The position numbers were made by a program, and so were the translations under genes. The notes below the pieces were generated by a model. It searched no databases and was not told where the DNA came from. It saw only the letters and a program-made list of their open reading frames with translations. From Acidobacteriota bacterium (GTDB lineage: Bacteria > Acidobacteriota > Terriglobia > Terriglobales > Acidobacteriaceae), in assembly GCA_028872955.1 (NCBI GenBank), contig JAGWNX010000003.1:38339-102338 (forward strand): 64,000 nt of DNA, read 5' to 3'. Shown here piece by piece: positions 8,265 to 17,010 of this stretch; position 1 is the stretch's first letter, and each line of letters begins with the position of its first letter.

Positions 8265-9059
8265 CTACTGTGCCCGATCTGCAGCCGTAGCCTGGATGGC
8301 TTGCTGCGCCGCGGCCAGCGCATGCTGCGCGCCGTGCTTCAGGCAGGAGATGTCGTTGGCGCAGAAGAGCAGATCCACGCCCATGCGGGTCCAGTGAGAG
8401 AAGTCACTGGGAGCGCAGGCGGTGACGATCTTCTTGTCAAAGCGCCGCGCCGTGCTGATGATGCGCTCGGCTGCGCGCAGCACCGCAGGGTGACTCGTCT
8501 GGCCCGGGTAGCCGAGGCTGGCCGCAAGGTCTGCCGGGCCGATGAAGATGTCAATCTCGGGCACGGCAGCAATCTGCTCAATGCGATCCAGCGCGGTGGA
8601 GGTCTCAATCTGCGCCAGCAGGCTCAGGTGCTGATTGACCCTCTGCTGCTCGGCCGGCAGGTCTTCGCCCAGGCCATACTTCACGGCTCGGGAGACGCCG
8701 AAGATGCCACGGCTGCCGACAGGGGCAAAGCGTGAGTAGCGCACCAGCTCGTCGAGCTGCTGGGGCGAGTCTGCCATGGGGATGTCGATAATGTCGGGCC
8801 CGCACTCGGCGGCCTTCAACACGCTCTCGCGGCGCGTGTCAGGGATGCGGATCATGGTCAACATCCCGGAGCCTGCTGCCATGCGGCACAGGTCGGCAGC
8901 CTGGGCAAACGAGATGGGCACGTGCTCCATCTCGATCCATACGGCATCAAAGCCCATGTGACCGGCGATCTCCAGAAAGATGGGATCGTAAAAGTACAGC
9001 GCAGCGCCCAGCAGTGGTCTGCCGTTGTTCTTCTCAATTGCGCGACGTAAGCAGTTCAT
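8265..9059 (-). CDS. HpcH/HpaI-family class II aldolase
   Basis: A 264-residue TIM-barrel aldolase with the family's metal-binding Glu (LAQIETSTALDRI) and Asp (IFIGPADLAASLGYP) and the active-site strand FDAVWIEMEHVPIS near residue 40. Members cleave 4-hydroxy-2-oxo acids to pyruvate and an aldehyde, in homoprotocatechuate, rhamnonate or glucarate degradation. Its ATG overlaps the symporter stop (ATGA), and the alcohol dehydrogenase follows after two bases. The expected role is retro-aldol cleavage of a keto-deoxy acid; the exact acid is not known. Confidence 0.88.
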   Translation of the reverse strand: MNCLRRAIEKNNGRPLLGAALYFYDPIFLEIAGHMGFDAVWIEMEHVPISFAQAADLCRMAAGSGMLTMIRIPDTRRESVLKAAECGPDIIDIPMADSPQQLDELVRYSRFAPVGSRGIFGVSRAVKYGLGEDLPAEQQRVNQHLSLLAQIETSTALDRIEQIAAVPEIDIFIGPADLAASLGYPGQTSHPAVLRAAERIISTARRFDKKIVTACAPSDFSHWTRMGVDLLFCANDISCLKHGAQHALAAAQQAIQATAADRAQ

Positions 9060-10627
9060 GCAGTCTCCTCAAGATCAGGGGTGGATGGTGTAGTAGCAGG
9101 GTGGGAGGCGGCCGCAGCACTGCGCCGCCAGCCCCAGTAGGTCAGCTCCGGGCTTACGGCCGCGGAGGAAGGAAACAGACGACTGACCAACATGCCGACC
9201 GGCAACAGCAACATATTGCCGACGACGCCGATCATGTACTCGTGCCAGGGAAAGTTGTAGCGGCCCAGGTTGAGCAGCTTGCCGTTGAGCGTGAGCGTGG
9301 CATACAGCGTGAACAGCAGCGCTACTGCGATGCCGGCCAGGGCACCGGCGCGGTTGGCACGCGGATCAAGAAACGCCAGCAGAAAGAGTCCTGCCAGGCC
9401 GCCAGCCACCACGGCTGTGGTGGTGTAGTACAGAGCAAGCGCGCCGCCGCTGCCGTGCGCAAAGCACAACGCCAGCGCCGCTGCCGCCAGACCGCTGAGG
9501 ATCACGATCAGGCGTCCCAGCCGCAGCGCCTGGCGATCTGTCGCGCGCGGCCGCAGCAGCCGGTAGAAGTCCTCGACGCCAATCACAGCGAGGCAGTTCA
9601 TGTCGGAGGCCAGCATGGCCATGGCGGCGCCCAGCAGCGCTGCCAGAAATAATCCGGAGAGGCCGGGCGGAATATGCGTCACCAGAAAGTGCGGAAAGAC
9701 CTGATCTGCCTTGGTGATACTGGCTGGCAGCCGCTCCCCGGTCAGCCGATAGAAGCTCCACAGCAGGCTGCCGATCAGCATGAAGGCTGTCCACACCGGG
9801 ATGCAGAGCGCCGCGCCAAGTGCAATGCCTCGCAGCGCACTGCGATCCGAGCGCGCTATCAGGAAGCGCTGCACCACGCTTTGGTCTGCCGTGTAGCGTT
9901 GCAGGTAGAAGAAGACTCCATACAGAAACAGAACAACCAGCGTGGGTTGATCCAGTCGCAGCGCCGTGCTGCCCAGGCTCATCTTGTGGTGACTCCAGGC
10001 ATCGTGCAGAACGGCTGCGGGGCCCTGCCGGGGCAACAGCAGCAGAAAGACGATGGAGACGAGGATGCCTACCCACAGCACAAAGCCCTGCACGACGTCG
10101 CTCCACACCACGGCCTCTACTCCGCCCAGCATGGTGTAGAAAATAGTGACCAAAGCAGTAACAAATACGATGCCAGGCAGCGGCCAGCCCGTCATGCTGG
10201 CCAGGGTGAGCGCCACCAGGTAGAAGACAAAGCCCATCTTGGCAAAGTGCCCCACCGCGAAGGCGAAGGAAGCGTAGAGGCGCACCGTCGCGCCGAATCG
10301 CCGGCCAAAGTACTCGTAGGCACTCATGTGCACCGCCTGCCGGTAAAACGGAACGATGACCATCCCGATGAGCGCAAGCACGGCCACAAACATGAAGCCC
10401 GGCACCAGCAGAGACCAGTCTGACGCGTAGGCGGCACCGGGGTACGCGATGAAGGTGACGCTGGTGATGGTTGTAGCCAGCAGCGAGAGGCCCATGGCCC
10501 AGCCGGGAATGGCGCGCCCTGCAATGAAGTAGGACTCGGTCGTCTTTTGCCGGCGTGCGAAGCGCAGCCCCAGGTACAGCAGGCCGGCCAGGTAAAGCAG
10601 AACGACGATCAGGTCGAGGAGGCGCAT
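9056..10627 (-). CDS. Sodium:solute symporter (SSS family)
   Basis: A 523-residue inner-membrane transporter with about 13 hydrophobic segments. Family signatures are the early YFIAGRAIPGWAMGLSLLAT segment, IFYTMLGGVEAVVWSDVVQG near 160-180, and the LFLAALLGAAMAMLASDMN segment. SSS proteins import sugars, acids or other small metabolites with Na+. The ATG at 10627 is chosen because the earlier frame lies over the upstream PdxA domain. The gene lies 4 bp after the kinase-PdxA fusion and overlaps the aldolase by four bases, so it probably imports the substrate of that operon, a sugar acid or hydroxy acid. Confidence 0.9.
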   Translation of the reverse strand: MRLLDLIVVLLYLAGLLYLGLRFARRQKTTESYFIAGRAIPGWAMGLSLLATTITSVTFIAYPGAAYASDWSLLVPGFMFVAVLALIGMVIVPFYRQAVHMSAYEYFGRRFGATVRLYASFAFAVGHFAKMGFVFYLVALTLASMTGWPLPGIVFVTALVTIFYTMLGGVEAVVWSDVVQGFVLWVGILVSIVFLLLLPRQGPAAVLHDAWSHHKMSLGSTALRLDQPTLVVLFLYGVFFYLQRYTADQSVVQRFLIARSDRSALRGIALGAALCIPVWTAFMLIGSLLWSFYRLTGERLPASITKADQVFPHFLVTHIPPGLSGLFLAALLGAAMAMLASDMNCLAVIGVEDFYRLLRPRATDRQALRLGRLIVILSGLAAAALALCFAHGSGGALALYYTTTAVVAGGLAGLFLLAFLDPRANRAGALAGIAVALLFTLYATLTLNGKLLNLGRYNFPWHEYMIGVVGNMLLLPVGMLVSRLFPSSAAVSPELTYWGWRRSAAAASHPATTPSTPDLEETA

Positions 10628-10631
10628 CGTA

Positions 10632-12713
10632 TCAACCCGCCGCTTCTTCAGCTTGACGCAGCCGGGTTGTGGCCATGGTGATGGCCATGCGCATGGCGGC
10701 CTGCATGTTGGTGCCGCTGGCCAGGTTCTGCCCGGCGATGTCGAAGGCCGTGCCGTGGTCCACCGAGGTGCGCAGAATGGGAATGCCCAGCGACGTGTTG
10801 ACCGTGGCCTCAAAGTCCAGCAGCTTCATCGGAATATGGCCCTGGTCGTGGTACATCGCCACCACCAGGTGATGCGAGCCCTGCACAGCGCGCAGGAAGA
10901 TGGTATCTGCCGCGAACGGGCCCTCGCACAGGATGCCCTGCTGGCGGCAGTGGGCGATGGCAGGCACAATGTGCTGCTCCTCTTCGTTGCCAAACAGCCC
11001 GTGTTCGCCGGCGTGGGGATTCAGGCCGCAGACGGCGATGCGTGGCTGCGCGTGGCCTAGCAACTGCATGGCGGCGTGACCCAGCTCAATGGTGCGGATG
11101 ATGCGTTGCGTCTCCAGGCTGCAGGCGCGGCGCAGGCTTACATGGGTCGAGACGTGAATGACGCTGAGCCGCGTCCCATGCAGCAGCATGCGCGAGTCGG
11201 TCGCGCCACACAGCGCGGCAATGTACTCCGTATGCCCGGTGAAGGCCATACCGCTGCGCACCACGGCCTCTTTGTTCAGCGGAGCTGTCACCATGGCATC
11301 GGCCTCGCCGTGCAGGCACAGGTGGGTGGCATGGAAGACGTACTGCGCCGCTGCGCGACCGTACTCCGGCCGCAGCTCTCCCCAGGCAATCGGCTCGTCG
11401 GACGCGAGCATGTGCTGGTCACACAGCGTCAGCTGCATGGCATCCAGGCTCAGTCCGGTGGCGCTCTCCGCAGCGCGCAGGGCTGCCCCATCGCCGACCA
11501 GCACCCACTCTGCCGAGCGGCGCAGCGCGGGGTCCGCAAGAGCCTTGAGCGTAACCTCCGCGCCGATGCCTGCGGGGTCGCCCAGCGTGACAGCGATGCG
11601 CGGCAGTCGAGCGCCTGCTGCAGCCAGGGCGGGTGCGGGTGCGTAGCGGTTGGCAATCGAACGCAGCAGTCCGGCCTCACCAAAGCCGCCGGACTTCAGA
11701 AGCAGTGGCAGACCCGCCAGCTCCTCAGCCTCGGCGCTGGCGATGGGCACCCCAGGGCAGAACTCCCGCTGCAGGGTGAGCTGGCGAACCGCGAACGCCC
11801 GGCACAGCAGTGCGGCCGTGGCTCCACCGGTGACGACGAGGCAAGCGGCACCGGCCTGCAGCTCCGGCAGAATCCGCTGGCGCAGTTGCTCGGGCGAGGT
11901 CGTCTCGGGGTTAAGCGTGTGGATGCTGCTTGCCTCGCCGGGCGCAGCTGTCTGCTGCAGGTGCTGAAGCTGCGCCGTGGTGACGGCGTGGTCGCTGCCG
12001 AGGACAAAGATCGTCTTGCCGCGCACGCCGCGCTGCACGGCGGGCATGGCCGTCGCTCCGCCCGTTGGCAGGGTCTCGGCCAGCGCATGTGCCAGCCCTG
12101 CCGCGCCTATCCACAGGATGGGCCGCCGCAGCGAGAGAGCAGCGTCTGCCAGTGCGCGCAGCTGCTGGTTGGTCTGCGCATCGCACACCAGCACTGGCAC
12201 CTGCGGTGCCACGCGCAGCATGGTGGCCAGCGATGCTGCGGAGGTGTCGGCAGGAATGCCTGCACAGTCCAGTCCATGCCGTGCCAGCTGCTGCGCCAGC
12301 GGCGCTTGCTTGGCCACGGCCTGGCCATGCAGGTGCAGCCGACCACCCACGCAGGTGCGCCCCTGCGCTGGTAGCGCCGGTGCCAGGATGGCCAGGTGGC
12401 CCGGCAGGCAACGCACTGCGGCAGCGATCTCGGCAAAGGTGTTGCCTCGCAGCACGGAGTCGATCTTCTTGAACAGGAGTGCGCCAGCCGTGGCTGCAGC
12501 TGCGCTCATCGCTGTCGTGACCCTCTGCTGCGCTTCCGCCTCGGGCAGCGTCCGCGACTCTGTGGAGAGGGCCGTGGCGTCGGCGTCGTCGCCCGACCAG
12601 GGTGAGTCGGTGTGCAACGGAACTGTGGTCCGATACCCGCGCGCGGCAAAGGCGACGGCGGCGTCGCAGGCTCCGGTCAGGTCATCGGCCAGGATGTGAA
12701 TGCGGGTCAGCAA
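10632..12713 (-). CDS. Fusion of four-carbon acid sugar kinase (DUF1537/DtnK-like) and PdxA2-like 4-phosphate dehydrogenase
   Basis: One 693-residue frame joins two enzymes. Residues 1-355 are a DUF1537 sugar-acid kinase (ILADDLTGACDAAVAF, KKIDSVLRGN, VVTGGATA, LLLKSGGFG). Residues 371-690 are a PdxA-family dehydrogenase (IAVTLGDPAGIGAEV, GHTEY with His494, THVSLRR with His524, MYHDQGHIPMK with His622), so all metal ligands are kept. Separate DtnK and PdxA2 proteins phosphorylate D-threonate or erythronate and oxidise the 4-phosphate to dihydroxyacetone phosphate; the fusion would channel the intermediate. The only start is TTG at 12713 with GGAG seven bases upstream. It is the first gene of the operon. 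TphB-like aromatic dihydrodiol dehydrogenases are also PdxA relatives, but the kinase half argues for a sugar acid. Confidence 0.9.
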   Translation of the reverse strand: MLTRIHILADDLTGACDAAVAFAARGYRTTVPLHTDSPWSGDDADATALSTESRTLPEAEAQQRVTTAMSAAAATAGALLFKKIDSVLRGNTFAEIAAAVRCLPGHLAILAPALPAQGRTCVGGRLHLHGQAVAKQAPLAQQLARHGLDCAGIPADTSAASLATMLRVAPQVPVLVCDAQTNQQLRALADAALSLRRPILWIGAAGLAHALAETLPTGGATAMPAVQRGVRGKTIFVLGSDHAVTTAQLQHLQQTAAPGEASSIHTLNPETTSPEQLRQRILPELQAGAACLVVTGGATAALLCRAFAVRQLTLQREFCPGVPIASAEAEELAGLPLLLKSGGFGEAGLLRSIANRYAPAPALAAAGARLPRIAVTLGDPAGIGAEVTLKALADPALRRSAEWVLVGDGAALRAAESATGLSLDAMQLTLCDQHMLASDEPIAWGELRPEYGRAAAQYVFHATHLCLHGEADAMVTAPLNKEAVVRSGMAFTGHTEYIAALCGATDSRMLLHGTRLSVIHVSTHVSLRRACSLETQRIIRTIELGHAAMQLLGHAQPRIAVCGLNPHAGEHGLFGNEEEQHIVPAIAHCRQQGILCEGPFAADTIFLRAVQGSHHLVVAMYHDQGHIPMKLLDFEATVNTSLGIPILRTSVDHGTAFDIAGQNLASGTNMQAAMRMAITMATTRLRQAEEAAG

Positions 12714-12788
12714 AGGTGGCTCCGAGGTGGTGCGGTTGGCCTGGCCGCTTCATGCTGCCTGCGACGAGTCCGGTAATCTGGCAAAAGA

Positions 12789-12817
12789 AGTATAAAAGTG
12801 AAAATAAAAATTGTCTC
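12789..12817 (-). promoter_or_regulatory. Promoter of the kinase-PdxA/symporter operon
   Basis: On the minus strand GAGACA (12817-12812), 17 bp of A/T-rich spacer and TATACT (12794-12789) form a good sigma-70-type promoter about 75 bp before the TTG start. The A/T richness contrasts with the surrounding GC-rich DNA. Confidence 0.6.
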
Positions 12818-12832
12818 TAGAAATCACAAGCG

Positions 12833-13004
12833 CACGGCACATGCCAGTGTAGCGCCGTGTTGCTGCAGAACGGCCATAATTGGACCTACCAATGCGATGC
12901 AAGCAGCTGAAAATTCTGTGCCCGAGGTGCAGGCTCGGCGGCTGACCGTCTTCCCTGCAAGATCCTGTGGCGGTAATTTACACCTGGCTTGTATTATTTC
13001 CAGG
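12833..13004. promoter_or_regulatory. Divergent control region between the kinase-PdxA fusion and iclR, with two inverted repeats
   Basis: The 330-bp gap 12714-13043 holds no convincing gene. Besides the minus-strand promoter it has CACGGC/GCCGTG arms at 12833-12838 and 12854-12859, and CCTGG/CCAGG arms at 12983-12987 and 13000-13004. These are candidate IclR operators for cross-regulation of the divergent operon; no binding assignment can be made from sequence alone. Confidence 0.4.
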
Positions 13005-13043
13005 ACGCGACACAACGGTGGTGGAACGGAGAAGAGAAGCCGG

Positions 13044-13883
13044 ATGAGCAAGGAGCGCAAGACAGTAGCGACGGCGAAGGCGGCTTCCAAGCCGCGCAAG
13101 CGACGTCCGAAGCAGTATGATCCGGCGGAGAAGGGAACCGACCAGTACTTTTTGCGGGCCATCGCCCGTGCCCTGGATGTATTGGACTGCTTCAGCGACG
13201 CCAGCTCTGCACTGACGCTCAAAGAGATCAGCTACCGGACGGAGATGCCGGAGTCGACCCTGTTTCGCATTCTGTTGACGCTGGAGGCGAAGGGCTGCCT
13301 GACGCAGCGCGACGACGGTGCCTACCAGTTGACGCCCAAGATTCTGCTGGGCAAGCTGCGCGAGCAGGCAGACCACTTCCGCCGCAAGGCGCGACCGTAT
13401 CTGCTCTCGCTGGCGCAGCGGTTTGACGAGACGGCCAGCCTGGCCTTTCTGTTTGAGAGCCGCATTCACGTCATGGACTCGATTGAGAGCTTCCAGGAGA
13501 TACGGCACGCCAACCGCATTGGCCGGGTGCTGCCGCCGCACTGCAGTTCGCTGGGCAAGGCGATTACGGCCTACCAGCCCGAGGAGCAGATGAACGAGAT
13601 CCTGGAGGTGTATGGTCTGTTTCGCCGGACGGAGAAGACCATCACGGATCGTCGCCTGCTGCATGAGGAGTTTGAGCGTATCCGCGAGCAGGGGTATGCG
13701 GTGGATCGTGGCGAGGCGGTTACCGGTGGCGTGTGCATCGGCGTACCGGTGGCAACGCCCGAGGGCCACGTGGTGGGTGCAGTCAGCCTGTCCACACCCG
13801 ACGGTCGTATGACGCCCGAGCGCGAGCAGCAGATTATTGCGGCCGTGCGGCAGACCGCGCAGGCGATTGCCGCCGCACTGTAA
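13044..13883 (+). CDS. IclR-family transcriptional regulator
   Basis: A 279-residue regulator. After a basic, low-complexity N-terminal stretch (to about 30) comes a winged helix (YFLRAIARALDVLDCF, LTLKEISYRTEMPESTLFRI) and then a GAF-like IclR effector domain ending with GVCIGVPVATPEGHVVGAVS. IclR proteins bind small acids and control catabolic operons. The gene is divergent from the kinase-PdxA operon and shares a 330-bp control region with it, so that operon is the likely target. The start at 13044 is used because upstream codons in frame show no family similarity and cross the promoter region. Confidence 0.9.
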   Translation: MSKERKTVATAKAASKPRKRRPKQYDPAEKGTDQYFLRAIARALDVLDCFSDASSALTLKEISYRTEMPESTLFRILLTLEAKGCLTQRDDGAYQLTPKILLGKLREQADHFRRKARPYLLSLAQRFDETASLAFLFESRIHVMDSIESFQEIRHANRIGRVLPPHCSSLGKAITAYQPEEQMNEILEVYGLFRRTEKTITDRRLLHEEFERIREQGYAVDRGEAVTGGVCIGVPVATPEGHVVGAVSLSTPDGRMTPEREQQIIAAVRQTAQAIAAAL

Positions 13884-13886
13884 CCG

Positions 13887-14222
13887 CTACAGCGTGCTGG
13901 TGGAGATGATGACGCCACCGACCACGATGAAGGCGCCACCCAGCAGCACCATGCCGCTGGGCGGCTGCTTGAAGACCAGCCACGAGAGCAGCTGCGCGAT
14001 CACAAAGAAGAAGACCACGTAGAGTCCCAGCAGCTTGCCGAAGTCCCAGGGCGGGGCGTTCACGGTCCAGCCGTAGCCAAACAGCACGAGGGCCGCGACG
14101 GCAAACAGGGCCACGCGCGCGGCCTGCGAGTGGGCATGGAGTCCGTTGCGCATCAGGGCATCGCCACCCGCCTCGAGGGCGGCAGCCAGTGCAAGCACAA
14201 GGATCGCAGTGGTTCGGCTCAT
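13887..14222 (-). CDS. Small four-helix membrane protein resembling SMR/EmrE transporters
   Basis: A 111-residue protein of four hydrophobic segments. Its first segment has ALEAGGDALMR, which lines up with the proton- and drug-binding Glu14 region of EmrE (AEVIGTTLMK), and its fourth segment follows LLSWLVFKQ with a Gly-rich helix as in EmrE. The rest is divergent, so it could be a distant small-multidrug-resistance or DMT-type protein. The ATG at 14222 gives a normal family length. It converges on iclR with a 3-bp gap. Substrate is unknown. Confidence 0.62.
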   Translation of the reverse strand: MSRTTAILVLALAAALEAGGDALMRNGLHAHSQAARVALFAVAALVLFGYGWTVNAPPWDFGKLLGLYVVFFFVIAQLLSWLVFKQPPSGMVLLGGAFIVVGGVIISTSTL

Positions 14223-14405
14223 GGTCGAACTCCCGGTAGAGGTCAGTGGTGCTGTGGATGTCCTAAGTGTATCAACGATGGTCACGAAAGCCGAGCCTTA
14301 AGTGCGTGTGCTTGCGTGCAATGAGTTAGAATGACGTTTCAGTTATCCCTGCTCAGCTTGATCCACACCGCAGCGACTGCGAATTGCCGATGCAGGGAGT
14401 CCTAG

Positions 14406-14645
14406 ATGCTGCGCTGTGTGCTGCCACCCTGGCAGCGTGCGGGTCGGCGGCGGAAGGTACGAGGCCGCACGATGCGTCTTGCTGGAATGTTTCTTCTGCT
14501 AGGTGGTTGGCTGATCCTGCTGGGCGCGCTGGTGCTCTTCCCCGGTGGCGCGGCACGCAGCGTCTTTCTGCTGGCGGGCTTTGGACTGCAGGCAAGCGGG
14601 CTGACTCTGGCCTTGCGTACTCGAGACGAGGAGCGGCGCGCGTGA
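14406..14645 (+). CDS. Small membrane protein upstream of the Amt-like gene
   Basis: A 79-residue protein with a basic N-terminus and two hydrophobic segments (MFLLLGGWLILLGALVLF and SVFLLAGFGLQASGLTLAL). I do not recognise a family. GGGAG lies six bases before the ATG at 14406; an ATG at 14472 with GAGG is possible and would leave only the membrane part. Its TGA overlaps the next gene's ATG (TGATG), so it is translationally coupled to the Amt-like protein and may be its partner. Confidence 0.6.
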   Translation: MLRCVLPPWQRAGRRRKVRGRTMRLAGMFLLLGGWLILLGALVLFPGGAARSVFLLAGFGLQASGLTLALRTRDEERRA

Positions 14646-15925
14646 TGATGGATGGGGCAGCCACAGCAGCCTTGCTGGCGATGTGTGTTCTGGTGCTGGT
14701 GCCGCTCGTGCCGGCGGGCCTGGCGTTGTTGAATGCAGGTCTGGGCCGCTCGCATAGCAGCGCCCATGCCATGCTGAGTGCCTTGTGCGCCGCAGCGACT
14801 GCGGCACTGGTCTTTGTCATGGTGGGGTTTAGTGCCGCGGGTCTGCCGGGCGGCGCGGCCCATGTGCTACACCTGGGCGGTGTCTCGTGGAGCGTGCTGG
14901 GTGCCGGGCCGTGGGGGGCGCACACGGGCGCGAGCGGCAGCTTCTCCTCTGGCCTTGTGCTTCTGCTGGAGATGTTGGGCGTCGCCATTGCCGCCATCAT
15001 TCCGCTCAGCACCGGGGCAGACCGGTGGCGCCTCGGCGCACTCTGCCTTGCCTCGGCCTTGACTGCGGCGGTGACGTTTCCTGTGCTGACGCACTGGGTG
15101 TGGGGTGGTGGATGGCTGGCCCAGCTGGGCGGCAGCTTTGGGCTGGGACAGGGCTTCCAGGACTTCGGCGGCGCGGCCACGATTCAGGCAGTGGGTGGCA
15201 TCAATGCCTTGGTGGTGGCATGGCAGCTGGGTGCGCGTCAGGGCAAGTACACCAACGGCCACGCGGCTGCGATTCCCGGACACAACTCGGTGCTGGCGCT
15301 CTTCGGCTGCCTGTTGCTGGTTCCGGGCTGGGTAGCTCTTAATCTTGCCGGGGCGTTGCTGTTCTACGGCGCTGGGCTTTCCTCTGCACCGGGCGTGGCT
15401 GTCAACACGTTGCTCAGCGCAAGCGCCGCTGCGCTGGCAGCGGTCACGCTGACGCGGGTGCGCTTCACCAAGCCTGATGCCTCGCTGACGGCAAATGGCT
15501 GGGTGGCTGGCCTGGTGGTCAGCAGTGCTACGTGCATGGTGTTGTCGCCGCTCATGTCGATTGTTGCCGGAGCACTGGCAGGCGTGATGGTGGTGTACCT
15601 GGTGGAGATGCTGGAGCTGCGCCTGATGCTGGACGATCCGGCGGGTGCCATTCCGGTGCACGGCGTGGCCGCCGTTTGGGGGCTGCTTGCGGCTGCGTTG
15701 CTGGGCCATCACGCTGCTGGCCAGTTGCTGGCCCAGCTTATCGGCATTGGAACGCTGCTGGGCGTTGTGCTGCCACTCAGCTATGCGCTCCACCTGCTGG
15801 CCAACCGGCTGGTGCCCTACCGTGTGGATGAGTACGGCGAGCGTCAGGGTATGGACCTGTTCGAGCTAGGCGCAGGCGCCTACCCGGAGTTTGTGGTGCA
15901 TGGTGACGAGGCACGTCGTCGCTAG
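14645..15925 (+). CDS. Divergent ammonium-transporter (Amt) family membrane protein
   Basis: A 426-residue protein with about 11 membrane segments and the Amt frame: HWVWGGGWLAQLG near 150, QDFGG near 172 with the conserved Asp, VHGVAAVWGLLAAALLG near 338, and a C-terminal YGERQGMDLFELGAGAYPEF tail. Key pore residues are changed. The first His of the twin-His pair is Gln181 (IQAVGGIN), while the second, His339, is kept. The WFGFN segment of the Phe gate reads WVALN (229-233), and the following substrate-site Ser is missing. It may therefore not conduct ammonium in the usual way. No glnK is adjacent; it is coupled to a small membrane protein. Confidence 0.82.
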   Translation: MMDGAATAALLAMCVLVLVPLVPAGLALLNAGLGRSHSSAHAMLSALCAAATAALVFVMVGFSAAGLPGGAAHVLHLGGVSWSVLGAGPWGAHTGASGSFSSGLVLLLEMLGVAIAAIIPLSTGADRWRLGALCLASALTAAVTFPVLTHWVWGGGWLAQLGGSFGLGQGFQDFGGAATIQAVGGINALVVAWQLGARQGKYTNGHAAAIPGHNSVLALFGCLLLVPGWVALNLAGALLFYGAGLSSAPGVAVNTLLSASAAALAAVTLTRVRFTKPDASLTANGWVAGLVVSSATCMVLSPLMSIVAGALAGVMVVYLVEMLELRLMLDDPAGAIPVHGVAAVWGLLAAALLGHHAAGQLLAQLIGIGTLLGVVLPLSYALHLLANRLVPYRVDEYGERQGMDLFELGAGAYPEFVVHGDEARRR

Positions 15926-15955
15926 GGCGCTTGCAGCCCTTCGCCGTGCCATCTC

Positions 15956-16924
15956 CTAGTGATGGTGACGCGAGAGCAACAGCATCAGCCCAAACAGGAG
16001 GAACGGCACGAGTCCGATTAGGACGTAGCGCAGAATCATGGGACCAAGCGGGGCCTTGCGATTCTTCCACTCCTCGGACTGTGGCCGCTCGGCAAAGGCC
16101 AGCTCTTCAGGATGCGTCAGGTCGTGGGCCATCTCGCGTGCGCTGTGGTAGCGGTTCTTCGGGTCGCGCTCCAGGGCGCGGTAGATGATCTCCTCCAGGG
16201 CGGGTGAGATCGTAGGATCCACTTCGCGCGGTGGAATCGGCTGATTGATCAACCGGTCGTTCATCACCGCCAGCGGACTCTCGCCGCGCCAGGGAGTCTT
16301 GCCCGTCAACATCTCGTAGAGCATCACGCCCAGCGCGTAGATATCGGTGCGGGCGTCACCGCGCTTGCCCTTGACCTGCTCGGGGGCAATGTAGTCTGGC
16401 GTGCCCAGCGTGGGCGTAAACGAGGCAAAGGTGAGCCGTTTGGAACCCGCATTGCCGGCGATGCCGAAGTCGATCAGCTTGATGGCATCGTTCTCGTCCA
16501 CCATGATGTTCTCTGGCTTCAGGTCGCGATGCACCACGCCGTGGGTGTGAATGTACTCGAGCGCGTCACAGATCTTCAGGGTCAACTGTATGGCGCGTTC
16601 GCGGCTGATCCGTTGCGGCTGCTGCAGCATGGTGCGCAGCAGGGTGCCGTTGGCCCACTCCATGGCCAGGTACACGCTGCGACGATCTTTGTTCTCGTAG
16701 ACCTTGACCACGCCAGGATGGTCGAGCGTAATGCCGATCTGCTCTTCGCGGATGAAGCGGTCGTACAGCGATGGGTCACTCTCCACTTGTGGATGAGGGA
16801 TCTTGATGGCCACCGTCTTGCCGTCGTTCAGGTCTGTGCCGCGGAAGAGCGAGGCCATGCCGCTGCGGGCCACCAGGTCGTCTAACTGGTAGTGATCGAG
16901 TTTGTCGCCAACCTTGAGTTCCAT
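15956..16924 (-). CDS. Membrane-anchored Ser/Thr protein kinase (PknB-like)
   Basis: A 322-residue eukaryotic-type kinase. Lys41 (VAIKIP), the catalytic loop HRDLKPEN (Asp134), IDFG (Asp152), the GTPDYIAPEQ activation segment and DIYALGVMLYEMLTG are all present, so it should be active; the Gly-rich loop is degenerate (ARSGMAS). A single C-terminal membrane helix (about 296-318) ends in three His residues, leaving the kinase domain in the cytoplasm with essentially no extracellular sensor. It lies 86 bp after the PP2C gene on the same strand, a typical kinase/phosphatase pair for reversible phosphorylation. Confidence 0.93.
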   Translation of the reverse strand: MELKVGDKLDHYQLDDLVARSGMASLFRGTDLNDGKTVAIKIPHPQVESDPSLYDRFIREEQIGITLDHPGVVKVYENKDRRSVYLAMEWANGTLLRTMLQQPQRISRERAIQLTLKICDALEYIHTHGVVHRDLKPENIMVDENDAIKLIDFGIAGNAGSKRLTFASFTPTLGTPDYIAPEQVKGKRGDARTDIYALGVMLYEMLTGKTPWRGESPLAVMNDRLINQPIPPREVDPTISPALEEIIYRALERDPKNRYHSAREMAHDLTHPEELAFAERPQSEEWKNRKAPLGPMILRYVLIGLVPFLLFGLMLLLSRHHH

Positions 16925-17010
16925 CGTCAGTCCTGCTTCCGTGCGGTCGAAGCGAAGTGCCTGCTGTGGCCCCGCTTCGCTGCCGATTGTATGGGGTCAC
17001 TGCGAAAAAG

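Noticed and set aside
12798..13043. N-terminal extension of IclR by 82 codons
   Set aside because: The extension overlaps the divergent promoter and has no similarity to IclR proteins; the ATG at 13044 is more natural.
15956..15970. Three terminal His codons of the kinase as a cloning tag
   Set aside because: Only three residues after a natural membrane helix, with native intergenic sequence following.
16899..16924. Promoter directly before the kinase gene
   Set aside because: No convincing -35/-10 pair; it is more simply read from the PP2C gene upstream.
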